A stretch of 7,181 bases of DNA from Actinomycetota bacterium. Lineage in GTDB: Bacteria; Actinomycetota; Humimicrobiia; Humimicrobiales; Humimicrobiaceae. The stretch is from the NCBI GenBank assembly GCA_016927635.1, contig JAFGMJ010000071.1:1-7181 (forward strand), in the 5' to 3' direction. The notes under the pieces are model-generated. The model saw nothing but the letters and a program-made list of their open reading frames with translations. It searched no databases and was not told the DNA's origin. Made by a program: the position numbers and the translations under genes. How positions within the stretch are numbered: the stretch's first letter is position 1; every line of letters starts with the position of its first letter. Of this stretch, positions 1 to 7,181 are shown in pieces.

Positions 1-3000
1 AAAAATAAGAAAATGCAATCCATGGATGGAAATACTGCGGCAGCATATGTGGGTTATGCAATGACTGATGTTGCTGCCATATATCCCATAACCCCGTCAT
101 CTTCCATGGGAGAATATACAGATGACTGGGCTGCACACTGTAAAATGAATATTTTTGAACAACCGGTAATGGTTGTTGAACTTCAATCAGAAGGAGGTGC
201 GGCCGGGTCAGTGCACGGTGCTCTTTCTGCAGGCGCTCTTTCAACAAGTTTTACGGCTTCTCAGGGCCTTCTTCTTATGATACCTAATATGTATAAAATA
301 GCCGGAGAGCTGCTGCCGGGCGTTCTTCATGTCAGCGCGCGTACCGTTGCAACACATGCACTTTCTATTTTTGGCGATCATTCAGATGTGATGGCATGCA
401 GGCAAACCGGCTGGGCAATGCTTGCTTCCAGTTCAGTGCAGGAAATAATGGACCTCGGAGGAATAGCCCATCTTTCAGCCATAAAATCCAGCATACCTTT
501 TCTTCATTTTTTTGATGGTTTCAGGACATCATCTGAAATACAGAAAATTGAAGTAATAGATTATGATGTATTTAAAAAGCTTCTTGACCATGAAGCTTTA
601 AATAGGTTCAGGGGAAGGGCATTAAATCCTGAGCATCCTTTCACCAAAGGCACAGCACAGAATCCTGATATATTCTTCCAGGCCAGGGAATCTCAAAATA
701 GTTTTTATGACGCCGTACCTGCAATAGTTGAGGATTATATGAAGAAAATCAGTGAAATAACAGGCAGGACATACAATCTTTTTGATTATTACGGCTCTCC
801 GGATGCTGAAAACATTATTATTGCAATGGGTTCAGTTACTGAAACTGCTGAAGAGGTTATTGATTATCTAATTTCCAAAGGCCAAAAAGCGGGCATTATA
901 AAAGTAAGGCTTTACAGGCCATTTTCAGTAAACCACTTTCTAAACGTACTGCCAAAAAGCGTAAAAAGAATTGCAGTTCTTGACAGAACAAAAGAGCCGG
1001 GTTCTATAGGGGAACCGCTGTTTGGAGATGTCAAGGCTGTTTTTTATAACCAGGATAATAAGCCCTTAATTATCGGAGGCAGGTATGGCCTGTCTTCAAA
1101 GGACACAACACCTTCACAGATAAAAGCAGTATTTGATAACCTGAAAGAAAAATCTCCCAAAGATGGATTTACTATAGGCATAAATGATGACGTCACACAT
1201 TATTCGCTACAGGTAAAAGATGAGATAGTGACCACTCCTGAAGGCACAATAAGCTGTAAGTTCTGGGGTTTTGGTTCAGACGGTACAGTGGGTGCCAACA
1301 AAAATTCGATAAAAATAATAGGGGATAATACAGATATGTATGCCCAGGGATATTTTGAATATGATTCAAAAAAATCTGGCGGCGTAACTATATCTCATTT
1401 GAGATTCGGTAAAAAACCAATAAAATCGCCCTATTTTGTTTCGAATTCAGACTTTACAGCCTGCCATAACCAGGCATATGTCAATCAGTTTAATCTTCTT
1501 AAAGGATTAAAAGACGGAGGCACCTTTCTTTTAAATTGTCAGTGGAGCAAACAAGAGCTTGAGGAAAAACTTCCTGGGGCAATGAAAAAATACCTCGCTG
1601 AGCATAATATCAATTTTTATATTATAGATGCTACAAAAATAGCTGTTGAAATCGGTCTTGGTGGAAGAATAAACATGATAATGCAGGCTGCGTTTTTCAA
1701 ACTAGCAAATGTAATACCTATCGATGATGCCATAGATTATATGAAAAAAGCTGTAGTAAAAACTTATGGAACCAAAGGGGAAGACGTAGTCCAGATGAAC
1801 TATAAGGCAATAGACAGAGGTGTCGATGCCATAATTAAAGTAGACGTTCCAGAAAGATGGAGTCAAGAAGTAGAAATAGCTGATATAAAGGCTGCAATCG
1901 AACCTGATCATATCAGGAATTTGCTTCGCATTGTAAACAGGCATGAAGGTGACAGCATACCTGTCAGCGCTTTTGTGGGCGCAGAGGATGGCTCTTTTAA
2001 AGCAGGCGCAACCGCATATGAAAAAAGAGGCATTGCAATAGATGTGCCTGAATGGCAGAAAGATAATTGTATACAATGTAATCAGTGTTCATATGTATGT
2101 CCGCATGCTGTTATAAGACCATTTCTTCTTGATGAAGCAGAGTCTAAAAAAGCTCCGGAAGATTTTGAGATGATAGATGCTAAAGGAAAAGGTCTTGAAG
2201 GTTTAAAATACAGGATGCAGATAAGCTATCTTGACTGCACCGGATGCGGAAATTGTGCTGACATATGCCCAGCAAAAGAAAAAGCTCTGGTAATGAAGCC
2301 ATTTGCATCACAGGAAAAACAGAAAGAACTATGGGAATTTGCAATGACAGTAAAGCCAAAAGAAAACCTTGTGTCTGCAGATACAATAAAGGGAAGCCAG
2401 TTTAAACAGCCTCTTATGGAGTTTTCAGGCGCCTGTGGCGGATGTGGTGAGACGCCTTATGTTAAACTTCTTACACAGCTATTTGGCGACCGTATGATGA
2501 TTGCAAATGCAACCGGCTGCTCATCAATATGGGGCGGCACTGCTCCGTCTACACCATATACTTTCAATTCCAAAGGCAGGGGGCCTGCATGGGCAAATTC
2601 GCTTTTTGAGGATAATGCCGAATATGGATTTGGAATGATGCTTGGCGTAAAACAGCTTCGCGACAGACTTGAAAATATGATAAATGAAATGCTTATAAAG
2701 ACCATTGATCCAGACTTACAGGAAGCTCTAAAAACATGGATAGGCAATAAAAATGAAGGAAAGTCAAGTATTGAGATTTCTGAAAGAGTTATAGAACTTC
2801 TTTCCAGGTCAAAATTCAATGATATTTCAACAGAGAATCTTAAAAATGAGATTCTCAGGCTTAAGGATTACCTCGTTAAAAAATCAGTTTGGTCCATTGG
2901 CGGCGACGGCTGGGCATATGATATAGGTTATGGCGGTCTTGACCATGTGCTGGCATCAAACCAGGATATTAATATACTTGTACTTGACACTGAAGTATAT

Positions 3001-3540
3001 TCAAATACGGGTGGACAATCGTCAAAATCCACACCCAAGGGCTCTGTTGCAAAATTTGCTACAAGCGGTAAAAAGGTTAAAAAGAAAGACCTTGGCCTGA
3101 TTGCAATGACTTACGGCTACATATATGTTGCACAGATAGCTATGGGTGCCAATATGAACCATACCCTAAAAGCGATTTCTGAAGCGGAAGCATATAAAGG
3201 GCCTTCTATTATAATAGCATATGCGACATGTATAAATCACGGCTTGAAGGCAGGTATGGCACACTCCCAGTTAAGGCAAAAACAGGCTGTAGAAGCGGGA
3301 TACTGGCATCTTTACAGGTATAATCCTGATGCAAAGCTTGAAGGCGCCAATCCTTTCAGGCTGGATTCAAAAGAACCAAAAGAATCTTTCAGGGATTTTT
3401 TAATGGGTGAGGTAAGATACTCCTCTCTTATGAAGACATTCCCGGAAATGGCTGAGAAGCTGTTTTCAGAAGCTGAGGTTGAAGCCGCTGAAAAATACAG
3501 AATATATAAAAGCATGTCTGATGGAAATATTGTTTTTTAA
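1..3540 (+). CDS. nifJ: Pyruvate:ferredoxin (flavodoxin) oxidoreductase, single-chain, 5' end cut by window
   Basis: Cytoplasmic iron-sulfur enzyme that oxidises pyruvate with CoA to acetyl-CoA and CO2, passing electrons to ferredoxin or flavodoxin. Numbering is from the ATG at 13. The N-terminal domain carries YPITPSS (24-30), catalytic-type E60 in LQSEGGAAG and R110 in HVSAR. Two ferredoxin-type CX2CX2CX3C motifs lie at C686/C689/C692/C696 and C742/C745/C748/C752. The thiamine diphosphate domain has CGGCGE (C808, C811), C836 in ATGCSS, GGDGW (963-967), NTGGQ (998-1002) and C1073 in ATCINHG; C808, C811, C836 and C1073 should bind the third cluster. All domains of the family are present in order and uninterrupted. 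The frame is open back to base 1, reading KNKK before the ATG, which matches the extra lysine-rich N-terminus of the Desulfovibrio africanus enzyme. No Shine-Dalgarno is visible before 13, so the true start is probably just outside the window. The D. africanus C-terminal extension is absent. The family is certain; preference for pyruvate over other 2-oxoacids is inferred from similarity. Confidence 0.96.
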   Translation, partial: KNKKMQSMDGNTAAAYVGYAMTDVAAIYPITPSSSMGEYTDDWAAHCKMNIFEQPVMVVELQSEGGAAGSVHGALSAGALSTSFTASQGLLLMIPNMYKIAGELLPGVLHVSARTVATHALSIFGDHSDVMACRQTGWAMLASSSVQEIMDLGGIAHLSAIKSSIPFLHFFDGFRTSSEIQKIEVIDYDVFKKLLDHEALNRFRGRALNPEHPFTKGTAQNPDIFFQARESQNSFYDAVPAIVEDYMKKISEITGRTYNLFDYYGSPDAENIIIAMGSVTETAEEVIDYLISKGQKAGIIKVRLYRPFSVNHFLNVLPKSVKRIAVLDRTKEPGSIGEPLFGDVKAVFYNQDNKPLIIGGRYGLSSKDTTPSQIKAVFDNLKEKSPKDGFTIGINDDVTHYSLQVKDEIVTTPEGTISCKFWGFGSDGTVGANKNSIKIIGDNTDMYAQGYFEYDSKKSGGVTISHLRFGKKPIKSPYFVSNSDFTACHNQAYVNQFNLLKGLKDGGTFLLNCQWSKQELEEKLPGAMKKYLAEHNINFYIIDATKIAVEIGLGGRINMIMQAAFFKLANVIPIDDAIDYMKKAVVKTYGTKGEDVVQMNYKAIDRGVDAIIKVDVPERWSQEVEIADIKAAIEPDHIRNLLRIVNRHEGDSIPVSAFVGAEDGSFKAGATAYEKRGIAIDVPEWQKDNCIQCNQCSYVCPHAVIRPFLLDEAESKKAPEDFEMIDAKGKGLEGLKYRMQISYLDCTGCGNCADICPAKEKALVMKPFASQEKQKELWEFAMTVKPKENLVSADTIKGSQFKQPLMEFSGACGGCGETPYVKLLTQLFGDRMMIANATGCSSIWGGTAPSTPYTFNSKGRGPAWANSLFEDNAEYGFGMMLGVKQLRDRLENMINEMLIKTIDPDLQEALKTWIGNKNEGKSSIEISERVIELLSRSKFNDISTENLKNEILRLKDYLVKKSVWSIGGDGWAYDIGYGGLDHVLASNQDINILVLDTEVYSNTGGQSSKSTPKGSVAKFATSGKKVKKKDLGLIAMTYGYIYVAQIAMGANMNHTLKAISEAEAYKGPSIIIAYATCINHGLKAGMAHSQLRQKQAVEAGYWHLYRYNPDAKLEGANPFRLDSKEPKESFRDFLMGEVRYSSLMKTFPEMAEKLFSEAEVEAAEKYRIYKSMSDGNIVF

Positions 3541-3592
3541 AGATGCTTATATAATAATTACTGATATTTAAAATTATAAAAAAAATGAATAG
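3541..3592 (+). promoter_or_regulatory. Short AT-rich spacer with a possible -10 element before lysC
   Basis: This 52-base gap between the PFOR stop and the aspartate kinase start is almost entirely A and T. It contains a perfect TATAAT at 3550-3555, which would put a transcription start near 3562 and give a leader of about 30 bases. No good -35 hexamer lies 16-18 bases upstream; the nearest candidate, TTGTTT at 3530-3535, is only 14 bases away. In DNA this AT-rich the hexamer could be chance. There is no GC-rich hairpin with a T-run, so no intrinsic terminator for PFOR is visible and readthrough into the kinase gene is possible. The gap is far too short for a lysine riboswitch. Confidence 0.25.
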
Positions 3593-4828
3593 ATGAGAGC
3601 AAAAAAAGAAATAATTGTTATGAAGTTCGGTGGCACCTCAGTGGGTGATACCGATAAAATAAAACGTGTAGCTGAACGTGTAATAAAAGCCAAAGAAGCA
3701 GGAAATGACGTGGTGGTTGTGGTTTCTGCAATGGGTAAAACCACCGATGAACTTATTGATATTGCCTCAAAAATATCTCTTGAGCCAAACAGAAGAGAGA
3801 TGGACATGCTTTTAGCTACTGGAGAGCAGGTATCTATTGCGCTGCTTTCAATGGCCATACAGGCAAAAGGATATGAATGTGTTTCATTGACGGGTAGCCA
3901 GGCCGGCATTCTCACAGATGAGGTTTATTCAAATGCAAAGATATTGAATATAAACAATACAAGAATAATGAAGGAAATCCGCAATGGCAATATAGTCATA
4001 GTTGCGGGTTTTCAGGGAATAACAACTTCAGGAGATATTGCCACCCTAGGCAGAGGAGGCTCTGACACGACAGCGGTTGCTGTTGCAGCCGCTCTAGATG
4101 CCAAATATTGTGAAATATATACCGATGTCGATGGTGTTTTCAGTACTGACCCGAATATTGTCATTGAGGCAGGAAAAATCGGCAAGCTATCCTATGAAGA
4201 AATGCTGGAACTAGCTTCCTCAGGAGCCAAAGTGCTGCATTTAAGGGCTGTTGAATTTGCAAAAAAACATTCTGTGGTGCTGCATGTTAGATCAAGTTTT
4301 AATGATAACGAAGGGACATGGGTGATGGATGATTCAAAAATCACAGAAAAAATGGAAAGACCTTTAATAACAGGTGTAACTTATGATATGAATGAAGTAA
4401 AGGTATCTGTGTTCGGTCTCAAAGATATACCAGGCATTGCCTCCAAGCTATTTGGAGCCCTTGCAGCTGAGAACATCAACGTGGATTTAATTGTACAAAA
4501 TGTCAGCGAAAGAGGAATTGCAACTATATCATATACTATAAAAACTGAAGACATCAATCTTGCAAAAGCTTTGCTTGATAAACTTAAGGAAACCCTGGGT
4601 TTTTTAGACTATAACCTTGACCCGGATGTGGCAAAGGTATCAATTGTTGGCGCCGGCATGCAGACTCACCCAGGTGTTGCTGCAAGAATGTTTGAAGTGC
4701 TTGCAAATAATGATATAAATATAGAAATGATAAGCACTTCTCCAATAAGGATATCATGTGTTATAAGAAAAGATAAGGTTAAAGTAGCGGTTAAAACTTT
4801 ACATAACAGTTTTAAGCTGGACAATTAA
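3593..4828 (+). CDS. lysC: Aspartate kinase with two C-terminal ACT modules (alpha chain)
   Basis: Phosphorylates L-aspartate with ATP to 4-phospho-L-aspartate, the first committed step towards lysine/diaminopimelate, threonine, methionine and isoleucine; cytoplasmic. The 411-residue length fits the 400-420 residue alpha chains of B. subtilis and C. glutamicum type. The amino-acid kinase domain (about 6-250) shows KFGGTSVG (11-18), ATGEQ (75-79), GRGGSDTT (153-160, D158) and [12 protein letters not shown] (176-187). Two ACT modules follow, at about 266-335 ([13 protein letters not shown], then QNVSERG at 302-308) and 347-408 ([18 protein letters not shown]). Paired ACT modules in this family bind lysine and/or threonine for feedback inhibition; which effector acts here cannot be read from sequence. 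I chose the ATG at 3593 because starting at M10 (3620) would remove the beta strand that precedes KFGGTS. Neither start has a good Shine-Dalgarno. The gene ends 30 bases before the probable asd ATG, so the two are very likely one operon. An internal start near codon 245 may yield a separate beta chain. Confidence 0.96.
   Translation: MRAKKEIIVMKFGGTSVGDTDKIKRVAERVIKAKEAGNDVVVVVSAMGKTTDELIDIASKISLEPNRREMDMLLATGEQVSIALLSMAIQAKGYECVSLTGSQAGILTDEVYSNAKILNINNTRIMKEIRNGNIVIVAGFQGITTSGDIATLGRGGSDTTAVAVAAALDAKYCEIYTDVDGVFSTDPNIVIEAGKIGKLSYEEMLELASSGAKVLHLRAVEFAKKHSVVLHVRSSFNDNEGTWVMDDSKITEKMERPLITGVTYDMNEVKVSVFGLKDIPGIASKLFGALAAENINVDLIVQNVSERGIATISYTIKTEDINLAKALLDKLKETLGFLDYNLDPDVAKVSIVGAGMQTHPGVAARMFEVLANNDINIEMISTSPIRISCVIRKDKVKVAVKTLHNSFKLDN
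4325..4828 (+). CDS. Possible aspartate kinase beta subunit from an internal in-frame start
   Basis: AAGGGA at 4311-4316 lies 8 bases before an in-frame ATG at 4325 (M245 of the kinase) and 5 bases before an adjacent GTG at 4322. Starting at M245 gives a 167-residue protein consisting only of the two ACT modules. B. subtilis aspartokinase II and C. glutamicum LysC are known to make such a beta chain (about 160-172 residues) from an internal start at the equivalent place, just after the conserved EGTW motif, forming alpha2beta2 enzymes. The same AAGGGA sequence precedes the downstream asd gene, supporting its use as a ribosome binding site in this organism. Caveat: AAGGGA overlaps codons for conserved E240-G241-T242, so it may be a by-product of the protein sequence. 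M254 (4352) is an alternative start that aligns with the C. glutamicum beta start but has no clear Shine-Dalgarno. Confidence 0.5.
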   Translation: MDDSKITEKMERPLITGVTYDMNEVKVSVFGLKDIPGIASKLFGALAAENINVDLIVQNVSERGIATISYTIKTEDINLAKALLDKLKETLGFLDYNLDPDVAKVSIVGAGMQTHPGVAARMFEVLANNDINIEMISTSPIRISCVIRKDKVKVAVKTLHNSFKLDN

Positions 4829-4846
4829 AGATATAGTTTATTAAAT

Positions 4847-4852
4847 AAGGGA
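4847..4852 (+). promoter_or_regulatory. Ribosome binding site that sets the asd start
   Basis: AAGGGA sits 6 bases before the ATG at 4859 and directly abuts the in-frame TTG at 4853. The spacing suits the ATG and is impossible for the TTG, so translation most likely starts at 4859. This is the clearest ribosome binding site in the window. Confidence 0.75.
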
Positions 4853-4858
4853 TTGGCC

Positions 4859-5869
4859 ATGAAAGAATACAATGTAGCTATTGCCGGAGTCACCGGCGCT
4901 GTGGGCCAGGTATTTTTATCTATTCTGCAACAAAGAGAGTTTCCGGTTAGAAATCTGTGTGCGCTTGCATCAGAAAGATCTACAGGCAAAAAAATCAGGT
5001 TTAAATCAGAAGAAATTGAAGTAAAAGAGCTTAATGAAAAATCATTTAAAAATGTTGACATTGCCTTATTTTCTGCAGGCGCCTCAAGGTCAAAAAAGTT
5101 TGCCGCTTTTGCTGTTGATAGCGGCGCTGTGGTTATAGATAACAGCAGCGCATTCAGGATGGAAAAGAATGTTCCTCTGGTAGTTCCAGAAGTAAATCCC
5201 GATGAAGTTTTTAAACATAATGGAATCATCGCAAATCCTAACTGTTCAACAATAATTATGGCAGTTGCGGTAAAACCAATTTATGATATTTCAAGGATAA
5301 GAAGAATAGTGGTTAGTACTTATCAGGCTGTCTCAGGCGCAGGGGCCAAAGCTATTGCGGAATTGAATAACCAGACAGAGCATATGATATGCAGGGGCGT
5401 TGATAATGTTAAAAACGAAGTATTTCCTGTCCGGATAGCATTCAATGTTATACCCCATATAGATATTTTTATGGAAAATGGCTATACAAAAGAAGAGATT
5501 AAAATGAATGACGAGACACAAAAGATTTTCAATGATTATTCAATAAAAGTCTCTGCCACAACCGTAAGGGTTCCTGTATTTACATCACATTCCGAAGCTA
5601 TAAGCATAGAAACTGTTGAAAAAATTTCTGCAGAGCAGGCAAAAGCAGCATTAAGCGCAGCCAGTGGCGTGATTCTTAAAGACGATATTAAAAATCTTCT
5701 TTATCCGACCCCGCTTGATACTTCGGGCAGGGATGAAGTATATGTAGGCAGGATAAGGGAAGATATATCCATTTCAAATGGCCTGTGCATATGGGCTGTC
5801 GGAGACCAGTTAAGAAAAGGCGCAGCGCTAAACGCTATACAGATTGCCGAACTTCTCATAAAAAGATAA
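4859..5869 (+). CDS. asd: Aspartate-semialdehyde dehydrogenase
   Basis: Reduces 4-phospho-L-aspartate with NADPH to L-aspartate 4-semialdehyde, the second step of the aspartate pathway and the branch point between diaminopimelate/lysine and homoserine; cytoplasmic. From the ATG the product is 336 residues, normal for the bacterial family. It opens with a Rossmann nucleotide-binding motif, GVTGAVGQ (10-17). The catalytic cysteine is C129 in NPNCST, with Q156 in STYQAVSGAGA, R237 in VRVPV and H244 in FTSHSE. The C129-Q156 spacing (27) and R237-H244 spacing (7) equal those of E. coli Asd C135-Q162 and R267-H274. The C-terminus has the usual GDQLRKGAALNAIQIAE. All catalytic residues are present. 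The gene follows lysC after 30 bases with its own Shine-Dalgarno, so it is probably cotranscribed and its product uses the kinase's product. A 338-residue version from TTG 4853 is possible but disfavoured by ribosome binding site spacing. Confidence 0.96.
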   Translation: MKEYNVAIAGVTGAVGQVFLSILQQREFPVRNLCALASERSTGKKIRFKSEEIEVKELNEKSFKNVDIALFSAGASRSKKFAAFAVDSGAVVIDNSSAFRMEKNVPLVVPEVNPDEVFKHNGIIANPNCSTIIMAVAVKPIYDISRIRRIVVSTYQAVSGAGAKAIAELNNQTEHMICRGVDNVKNEVFPVRIAFNVIPHIDIFMENGYTKEEIKMNDETQKIFNDYSIKVSATTVRVPVFTSHSEAISIETVEKISAEQAKAALSAASGVILKDDIKNLLYPTPLDTSGRDEVYVGRIREDISISNGLCIWAVGDQLRKGAALNAIQIAELLIKR

Positions 5870-5871
5870 AT

Positions 5872-5893
5872 ATAGCCAGCACTTTATTGCTAT
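5872..5893. terminator. Weak possible bidirectional terminator between convergent genes
   Basis: Only 20 bases separate the stop codons of asd (+) and rarA (-). ATAGC at 5872-5876 can pair with GCTAT at 5889-5893 around a 12-base loop; an alternative 4-bp pairing is AGCA (5878-5881) with TGCT (5888-5891). T-rich DNA follows on both strands (5894-5909 on +, and reading leftward from about 5871 on -). The stem is short and AT-rich, so it would be weak. It overlaps the rarA stop codon. Confidence 0.2.
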
Positions 5894-7181
5894 TGTTTCT
5901 TCTTTTCTGTTAATTCCTTTTTAAGTGAGTTTATTTTTTCTATTCTTGCTTTGAGCTCTTTTTCATAACCTCTTTCAACTGGTTTGTAATATTTCCTGCC
6001 GGTAAGGGCATCCGGAAGAAATTCCTGTTCAACGATTGCATTTTTAAAATCATGAGGGTATTGATAATCTTTTCCATAACCTATCTCTTTCAGCAGGCCG
6101 GTTGGGGCATTTCTTATATGAAGCGGAACAGGCAGGGACTGGTATTTTTTTATATCCGCCTGTATGGTATTCAAAGTTTTGTAAAGTGAATTGCTTTTTG
6201 GTGCAAGGGAAAGATATATTGCTGCTTCAATAATTGCAAGGTGACCTTCAGGCGGACCGATGAATTCAAAAGTATTTTTTGCAGCAATTACAATTGACAT
6301 GGAATGGGGATCTGCCAGGCCGATATCTTCTGATGCAAACCTTGCCATTCTTCTGAGAATATACATAGGGTCCTCGCCGCTTTCAAGCATTCTGGCTGCC
6401 CAGTATGCCGAGGCATCAGGGTCGCTTCCTCTCATACTTTTATGAAGCGCAGATATGAGATTATAATGCTCTTCGCCGTTTTTATCATATAAAAGAGCTT
6501 TTCTCTGTATTATGTTTTCAACCAGCGGGACATCTATTTTAAGGCTGCCGTTTTTTTTATTACCTGATTTTATGGCTTTAGAAGATATTGAGTCAGCTTT
6601 TGATTTGAGGGTAAGCTGGGAAGAAATGCTATTTGCTGCCATTTCAAGAATATTATATGCTATCCTTGAATCACCGTCACAGTGGCGCACTATAAAATCA
6701 ATCGCATCTTTTTCAACAGCAATGAGGCTTTTGCCGAAACCCCGATGTTTATCCGAAATAGCCCTTAAAAGCAATGTCTTTATTTCTTCATGAGACAGTT
6801 TATTTAGTACAAAGACCTTGCATCTTGAAAGCAGGGCAGATATTATCTCAAAAGAGGGGTTCTCCGTAGTTGCGCCTATTAATATTATTGTGCCGTTTTC
6901 CACATATGGAAGAAAGGCATCCTGCTGCGCTTTATTAAATCTGTGTATCTCATCTATAAATAGTATTGTCTTTTTATTGTGTTTTTTTTGCTTATACCCG
7001 GCTATTTCCATAACATCTTTAATCTGTTTTATGCCTGATATAACTGCTGAATAGGAAATGAAGCGGCTTTTGCTTGTTTTGGCAATTATTCTTGCAAGTG
7101 TTGTTTTTCCACAGCCAGGAGGGCCCCAAAAAATCATAGAATTTATGCTGTCGTTTTCTATCATTTTGCGCAGAACACGCT
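5890..7181 (-). CDS. rarA: RarA/MgsA replication-associated AAA+ ATPase, N-terminus cut by window
   Basis: Cytoplasmic AAA+ ATPase of the RarA/MgsA/Mgs1/WRNIP1 family, which acts at stalled replication forks and in recombination and is related to clamp-loader subunits. Numbering is from the ATG at 7164. The ATPase core has Walker A GPPGCGKTT (14-22), Walker B ILFIDEIH (67-74), sensor 1 GATTEN (97-102), an arginine finger at R114 in LLSRC and sensor 2 R167 in DGDSRIAYN. The family's C-terminal oligomerisation region follows: LISALHKSMRGSDPDA (236-251), ASEDIGLADP (277-286), APKSNS (321-326) and HIRNAPTGLLKEIGYG (349-364). A Ser/Lys-rich linker (about 178-210) separates the halves. The tail (about 400-424) is highly charged and probably helical. 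The frame is open past 7164 (RVLRK before the Met), and RVLRKMIENDSINSM matches the conserved segment before Walker A, which in full-length proteins lies 50 or more residues in. M1 is therefore internal, and roughly 40 residues are missing upstream. The gene converges on asd and is unrelated to the pathway genes. Confidence 0.95.
   Translation of the reverse strand, partial: RVLRKMIENDSINSMIFWGPPGCGKTTLARIIAKTSKSRFISYSAVISGIKQIKDVMEIAGYKQKKHNKKTILFIDEIHRFNKAQQDAFLPYVENGTIILIGATTENPSFEIISALLSRCKVFVLNKLSHEEIKTLLLRAISDKHRGFGKSLIAVEKDAIDFIVRHCDGDSRIAYNILEMAANSISSQLTLKSKADSISSKAIKSGNKKNGSLKIDVPLVENIIQRKALLYDKNGEEHYNLISALHKSMRGSDPDASAYWAARMLESGEDPMYILRRMARFASEDIGLADPHSMSIVIAAKNTFEFIGPPEGHLAIIEAAIYLSLAPKSNSLYKTLNTIQADIKKYQSLPVPLHIRNAPTGLLKEIGYGKDYQYPHDFKNAIVEQEFLPDALTGRKYYKPVERGYEKELKARIEKINSLKKELTEKKKQ

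Noticed and set aside
1702..2819. Antisense open frames inside the PFOR gene (1702-2076, 2180-2386 and 2457-2819 on the - strand)
   Set aside because: They lie wholly within a well-conserved gene on the other strand, have low-complexity hydrophobic or Ser-rich products with no recognisable motif, and no ribosome binding site I can identify. They are frame shadows.
3541..3592. Lysine riboswitch or attenuator before lysC
   Set aside because: An L-box needs roughly 170 or more bases of structured leader; only 52 AT-rich bases are present and no stem or leader peptide rich in Lys/Thr is seen.
3585..3596. Mini-frame ATG AAT AGA TGA whose stop overlaps the lysC ATG
   Set aside because: It suggests translational coupling, but it is three codons long, has no Shine-Dalgarno and could easily arise by chance in AT-rich DNA.
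3574..3915. 113-residue antisense open frame over the lysC start
   Set aside because: It overlaps the kinase domain codons and its Ser/Ile-rich product looks like a reverse-strand shadow with no family resemblance.
4260..4267. A-run in lysC as a frameshift site
   Set aside because: It lies within the conserved kinase domain and the frame is intact on both sides; homopolymers of this length are common in this AT-rich sequence.
4825..5229. 134-residue antisense open frame over the start of asd
   Set aside because: It is the complement of the Rossmann-fold codons of asd; no motif and no supporting context.
6260..7054. Three + strand open frames (6260-6445, 6512-6793, 6818-7054) opposite rarA
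   Set aside because: rarA is clearly the coding strand, with its Walker, sensor and C-terminal motifs; these are shadows.
7162..7164. ATG at 7164 as the real start of rarA
   Set aside because: Conserved residues continue in frame upstream (RVLRK), no ribosome binding site is visible, and Walker A would be only 13 residues from the N-terminus, unlike full-length family members.

Overview
The window is compact, moderately AT-rich bacterial protein-coding DNA. It holds four genes: three on the + strand and one convergent on the - strand. No gap between genes exceeds about 55 bases. I see no RNA gene, mobile element, CRISPR array or long repeat. Codon use looks uniform (frequent ATA for Ile, AGA/AGG for Arg), so nothing suggests recent transfer. 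Genes at both edges are cut: the first and last reading frames are open to the window ends and lack N-terminal residues their families normally have. The window may therefore be a short contig.

Layout: (1) 1-3540, a nearly complete single-chain pyruvate:ferredoxin oxidoreductase (PFOR). (2) 3593-4828, aspartate kinase with two C-terminal ACT modules and a probable internal translation start for a regulatory beta chain. (3) 4859-5869, aspartate-semialdehyde dehydrogenase behind a clear ribosome binding site. (4) After a 20-base convergent gap, 5890-7181 on the - strand, a RarA/MgsA (replication-associated recombination protein A) AAA+ ATPase missing its N-terminus.

How the genes work together: PFOR links pyruvate to acetyl-CoA and reduced ferredoxin, the usual core of anaerobic energy metabolism. 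Aspartate kinase and the dehydrogenase carry out the first two steps from aspartate to aspartate semialdehyde, the branch point for lysine/diaminopimelate, threonine, methionine and isoleucine. Their adjacency and 30-base spacing imply one operon. RarA acts at stalled replication forks and is unrelated to the metabolic genes.

Organism: PFOR suggests an anaerobe or facultative anaerobe. The kinase-dehydrogenase pair with a likely internal beta-chain start recalls the lysC-asd (ask-asd) operon of Actinomycetota and the alpha/beta aspartokinases of Bacillota. A low-GC anaerobe near those groups is plausible, but I cannot place it further from sequence alone.

I found no new system. The observation most worth checking is the internal start in the kinase gene; the other findings are minor.
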